A stretch of DNA of 64,000 nucleotides from Pseudomonas sp. DY-1 (GTDB lineage Bacteria; Pseudomonadota; Gammaproteobacteria; Pseudomonadales; Pseudomonadaceae). Below, piece by piece: positions 61,636 through 64,000 of this stretch (the first letter of the stretch is position 1; every line of letters begins with the position of its first letter). Location of the stretch: NCBI RefSeq assembly GCF_003626975.1, contig NZ_CP032616.1, positions 3,038,001 to 3,102,000 on the forward strand. The letters run 5' to 3'. The notes beneath the pieces are model-generated. The model was not told the origin of the DNA, did not search any database, and was given only the letters and a program-made list of their open reading frames with translations. The position numbers were made by a program, and so were the translations under genes.

Positions 61636-62787
61636 ATGCTCAAGGCCCTGCGATTTTTCAGCTGGCCCCTGATTGTCGGCGTGCTCGCGGCACTGCTGAT
61701 CATCCAGCAATACCCGGAATGGGTCGGCCTGCCCCGCCAGGAAGTGCATCTGCAGGAGGCCCCCAAGTTCAATTTCACCCGCCAGGGCCCCGACTCTTAT
61801 GCCGATGCGGTCACCAGTGCATCGCCTGCGGTTGCCAACCTCTACACCACCAAGATGGTGAGCAAGCCGGCGCATCCGCTGTTCGAAGATCCGCAGTTCC
61901 GCCGGTTCTTCGGTGACAACCTGCCGCGCCAGCGACGCATGGAGTCCAGCCTGGGTTCGGCGGTGATCATGAGCCCGGAAGGCTACCTGCTGACCAACAA
62001 CCACGTGACCGCAGGTGCCGACCAGATCGTGGTAGCCCTGAAGGACGGACGTGAAACCCTGGCACGCCTGGTGGGAAGCGATCCTGAAACCGACCTCGCG
62101 GTGCTGAAGATCGACCTCAAGGATCTCCCGCCGATCACCCTCGGCCGCTCGGACAATATCCGCATCGGCGACGTTGCCCTGGCGATCGGTAACCCTTTCG
62201 GAGTCGGCCAGACCGTGACCATGGGCATCATCAGCGCCACCGGCCGGAACCAGTTGGGCCTGAACACCTATGAAGACTTCATCCAGACCGACGCCGCGAT
62301 CAACCCCGGTAACTCCGGCGGCGCGCTGGTTGACGCCAACGGCAACCTGATCGGCATCAACACCGCGATTTTCTCCAAGTCAGGTGGCTCCCAGGGCATC
62401 GGCTTCGCCATTCCGGTCAAACTGGCGCTGGAAGTCATGAAGGCGATCGTCGAGCACGGCTCGGTGATTCGCGGCTGGCTAGGCATCGAAGTACAACCCC
62501 TGACCCCGGAGCTCGCGGAATCCTTCGGCCTGGAAGGTCGCCCCGGCATCGTAGTCGCCGGCATCTACCGCGACAGCCCAGCCCAACGCGCCACCCTGCA
62601 ACCCGGTGACATCATTCTCAGCATCGACGGCGAACCGGCTGGTGACGGCCGCCGCTCGATGAACCAGGTGGCGCGTACTCGCCCCGGTGAAAAGGTAAGC
62701 ATTCAGGTGATGCGCAACGGCCAGGAACTGGAATTGACCGCAGAAGTCGGTGTGCGGCCGCCGCCCAGTAGCAACGGCGGCAGCTGA
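61636..62787 (+). CDS. algW: Periplasmic serine protease AlgW (DegS family)
   Basis: 383 residues. N-terminal membrane anchor (about 9-25), trypsin-like domain with triad H123, D153, S227 (NPGNSGGALV), and one PDZ domain (about 265-375). AlgW cleaves the anti-sigma factor MucA on envelope stress, releasing AlgU/sigmaE. The serine at 227 is the position reported for P. aeruginosa AlgW. It ends at a terminator hairpin. Confidence 0.96.
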   Translation: MLKALRFFSWPLIVGVLAALLIIQQYPEWVGLPRQEVHLQEAPKFNFTRQGPDSYADAVTSASPAVANLYTTKMVSKPAHPLFEDPQFRRFFGDNLPRQRRMESSLGSAVIMSPEGYLLTNNHVTAGADQIVVALKDGRETLARLVGSDPETDLAVLKIDLKDLPPITLGRSDNIRIGDVALAIGNPFGVGQTVTMGIISATGRNQLGLNTYEDFIQTDAAINPGNSGGALVDANGNLIGINTAIFSKSGGSQGIGFAIPVKLALEVMKAIVEHGSVIRGWLGIEVQPLTPELAESFGLEGRPGIVVAGIYRDSPAQRATLQPGDIILSIDGEPAGDGRRSMNQVARTRPGEKVSIQVMRNGQELELTAEVGVRPPPSSNGGS

Positions 62788-62796
62788 TCGATAAAC

Positions 62797-62820
62797 ACGG
62801 CGCCTGAGGGCGCCGTTTTC
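62797..62820 (+). terminator. Terminator after algW
   Basis: ACGGCGCC pairs with GGCGCCGT around TGAG, followed by TTTTC. Confidence 0.88.
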
Positions 62821-62881
62821 GATTTCTGGGCCAAAGCAGGAATCATCCGACGCTGGACAAGAACGATTCTCGCCTTGCAAA

Positions 62882-62898
62882 ATGTTATGTTATTACAT
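62882..62898. promoter_or_regulatory. Zur-like box before the TonB receptor
   Basis: ATGTTATGTTATTACAT matches 14 of 17 positions of the gammaproteobacterial zinc-regulator consensus ATGTTATAATATAACAT. It lies 17 bases before the receptor ATG, where a repressor would block expression. A Fur-type GATAATGATAATCATTATC fits much worse. Confidence 0.55.
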
Positions 62899-62915
62899 CT
62901 TCTGCGAGACTTCCG

Positions 62916-64000
62916 ATGCGCTCCCACCACCTCGCGCCTGTCACCGGGTTGCTTCTCAGCCTGCTGGGCGAAGCCACTGCCGCCGAAGCGACCCTCCCCC
63001 TTCTACTGGACGACATTCAGATCAACGAGCACCGTCAGGAAAACGCGGATGGCCCGGTACGCGGCTACCGCGCAACCCGTTCGGCCAGTGCTACCCGCAC
63101 CGATACCGATATCCGCGACATCCCCCAGGCGATAAGCGTGATTCCGGCTCAAGTGCTGGAGGACCTGGACATTTCCCGCCTCGATCGAGCCTTGGATTTC
63201 GCCGGGGGCGTATCGCGGCAGAACAACTTCGGCGGCCTGACCTTACTCTCCTACAGCATCCGCGGCTTCACCACGGGCGAGTTGTACAAGAACGGTTTCG
63301 CAATAAACCGCGGCAGCTACAGCTCGCCAGACACCTCCGTCATCGAGCGCATCGAAGTGCTCAAGGGACCCGCCGCCAGCCTGTATGGGCGCGGCGATCC
63401 GGGTGGCACTGTGAATATAGTGACCAAGAAGCCCCAGGCCGAACGCTTCTCGCGCTTCAAGGCCAGTGCCGGGAGTTGGGACCGCTATCGCGTCAGCCTG
63501 GATGTCAACGCGCCGCTCGATGATGAAGACATGCTGCTGTCGCGCATCAATCTGGCAACTGAGGACAACAGCAGCTTTCGCAACCATGCCGGCAACCAAC
63601 GCCTGGCGATCAGCCCCTCCCTGAGCTGGCAACTGACCCCCGATACCCGCCTGCTGCTGGAGACGGAGTTCGTCCAGCACGAATCGGTGTTCGATCGCGG
63701 TATCCCGGCCGTGAACGGAGAGCTGGGAACGGTCAAACGCTCCACCTTCCTCGGCGAACCCTACGACGGTGAAGTCCGCAATCGCAACCAGATGATCCAG
63801 GCCAGCCTGGAGCATCACCTCAATGACAGCTGGAAACTGCGCCTGGCCAATCATTACGCCCAGGGACACTTGCAGGGTGACTCCTCAGAGACCTCACGAC
63901 TGATCGGCACCCAGGTGACCCGTTTCTATCGCCAGCGGGATTTCGAGTGGAACGACAGCATCACTCAACTGGAACTGCATGGCCTCTTCGAGACGGGCAA
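62916..64000 (+). CDS. TonB-dependent outer-membrane receptor (5' part)
   Basis: The first 361 codons are visible and the gene continues past the window end. Signal peptide RSHHLAPVTGLLLSLLGEATAAEA, then a plug domain (DIPQAISVIPAQVLEDLDISRLDRALDF...YSIRGF...VIERIEVLKGPAASLYGRGDPGGTVNIVTKKP) and the start of the barrel. The plug type is that of siderophore receptors. The Zur-like box upstream suggests zinc or zincophore control instead of iron. Start ATG at 62916; ribosome site weak. Confidence 0.85.
   Translation, partial: MRSHHLAPVTGLLLSLLGEATAAEATLPLLLDDIQINEHRQENADGPVRGYRATRSASATRTDTDIRDIPQAISVIPAQVLEDLDISRLDRALDFAGGVSRQNNFGGLTLLSYSIRGFTTGELYKNGFAINRGSYSSPDTSVIERIEVLKGPAASLYGRGDPGGTVNIVTKKPQAERFSRFKASAGSWDRYRVSLDVNAPLDDEDMLLSRINLATEDNSSFRNHAGNQRLAISPSLSWQLTPDTRLLLETEFVQHESVFDRGIPAVNGELGTVKRSTFLGEPYDGEVRNRNQMIQASLEHHLNDSWKLRLANHYAQGHLQGDSSETSRLIGTQVTRFYRQRDFEWNDSITQLELHGLFETG

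Noticed and set aside
62860..62915. Fur box before the TonB receptor
   Set aside because: Best alignments to the 19-base Fur consensus match only 6-7 positions, far below the Zur-like match.

Overview
The window is bacterial chromosome from a high-G+C Pseudomonas, most likely a relative of the P. aeruginosa group. Protein sequences and gene order from about 2.6 kb to 62.8 kb follow the P. aeruginosa block around PA4390-PA4446, as I remember that genome; no search was run. The two ends differ from that order. The left edge carries a D-arginine catabolic cluster (dauB, dauA, start of dauR) that sits elsewhere in PAO1. The right edge carries the start of a TonB-dependent receptor where PAO1 has histidine-biosynthesis genes, again from memory.

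Layout. (1) 1-2.5 kb, minus: dauBAR. (2) 2.6-4.8 kb, minus: two tandem DUF481 outer-membrane-type proteins, then a divergent alkyltransferase-like DNA-repair protein. (3) 5.2-8.5 kb: ampG muropeptide permease (+), convergent with a small MscS channel and yajQ (-). (4) 8.7-13.3 kb, plus: response regulator with a degenerate GGDEF domain, ketopantoate reductase, large sensor histidine kinase, cobalamin adenosyltransferase. (5) 13.3-19.3 kb, minus: Nudix/ThiE-like fusion, glutathione S-transferase, argJ, secA; then divergent dciA. (6) 20.0-37.9 kb, minus: complete dcw cluster mraZ-rsmH-ftsL-ftsI-murE-murF-mraY-murD-ftsW-murG-murC-ddlB-ftsQ-ftsA-ftsZ, followed by lpxC. Most junctions overlap by 1-8 bases. 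It starts from a sigma70-like promoter carrying three 10-bp MraZ repeats. (7) 38.1-42.9 kb: RNase P RNA and rsmI (-), then lpoA-yraN-gmhA/diaA-dolP (+), the same arrangement as in E. coli. (8) 42.9-47.7 kb, minus: sspB-sspA, cytochrome bc1 (petA-petB-petC), rplM-rpsI. (9) 48-56.4 kb: aldo-keto reductase, LCAD-type acyl-CoA dehydrogenase, GlxA/AraC regulator, secreted unknown, zapE, trpS, alpha/beta hydrolase, zapG. (10) 56.4-62.8 kb: cysD-cysNC sulfate activation, mltB, Nif3-family protein, algW. (11) 62.9-64 kb: start of a TonB receptor behind a Zur-like box.

Functionally this is mostly envelope and housekeeping DNA: peptidoglycan precursor synthesis, divisome, lipid A commitment step, cell-wall recycling (AmpG, MltB), envelope stress (AlgW), outer-membrane lipoproteins (LpoA, DolP), secretion (SecA), respiration (bc1) and stringent-starvation proteins. 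I saw no tRNA or rRNA genes, CRISPR array, prophage, insertion sequence or defence island. I found no undescribed multi-gene system. The most interesting signals are small: a His-to-Leu change at position 48 of the D-arginine dehydrogenase, the Zur-like box, a RegA/RoxR-like dyad upstream of petABC, overlapping divergent start codons at 4789-4792, and an unexplained palindrome-rich spacer at 14.9-15.2 kb.
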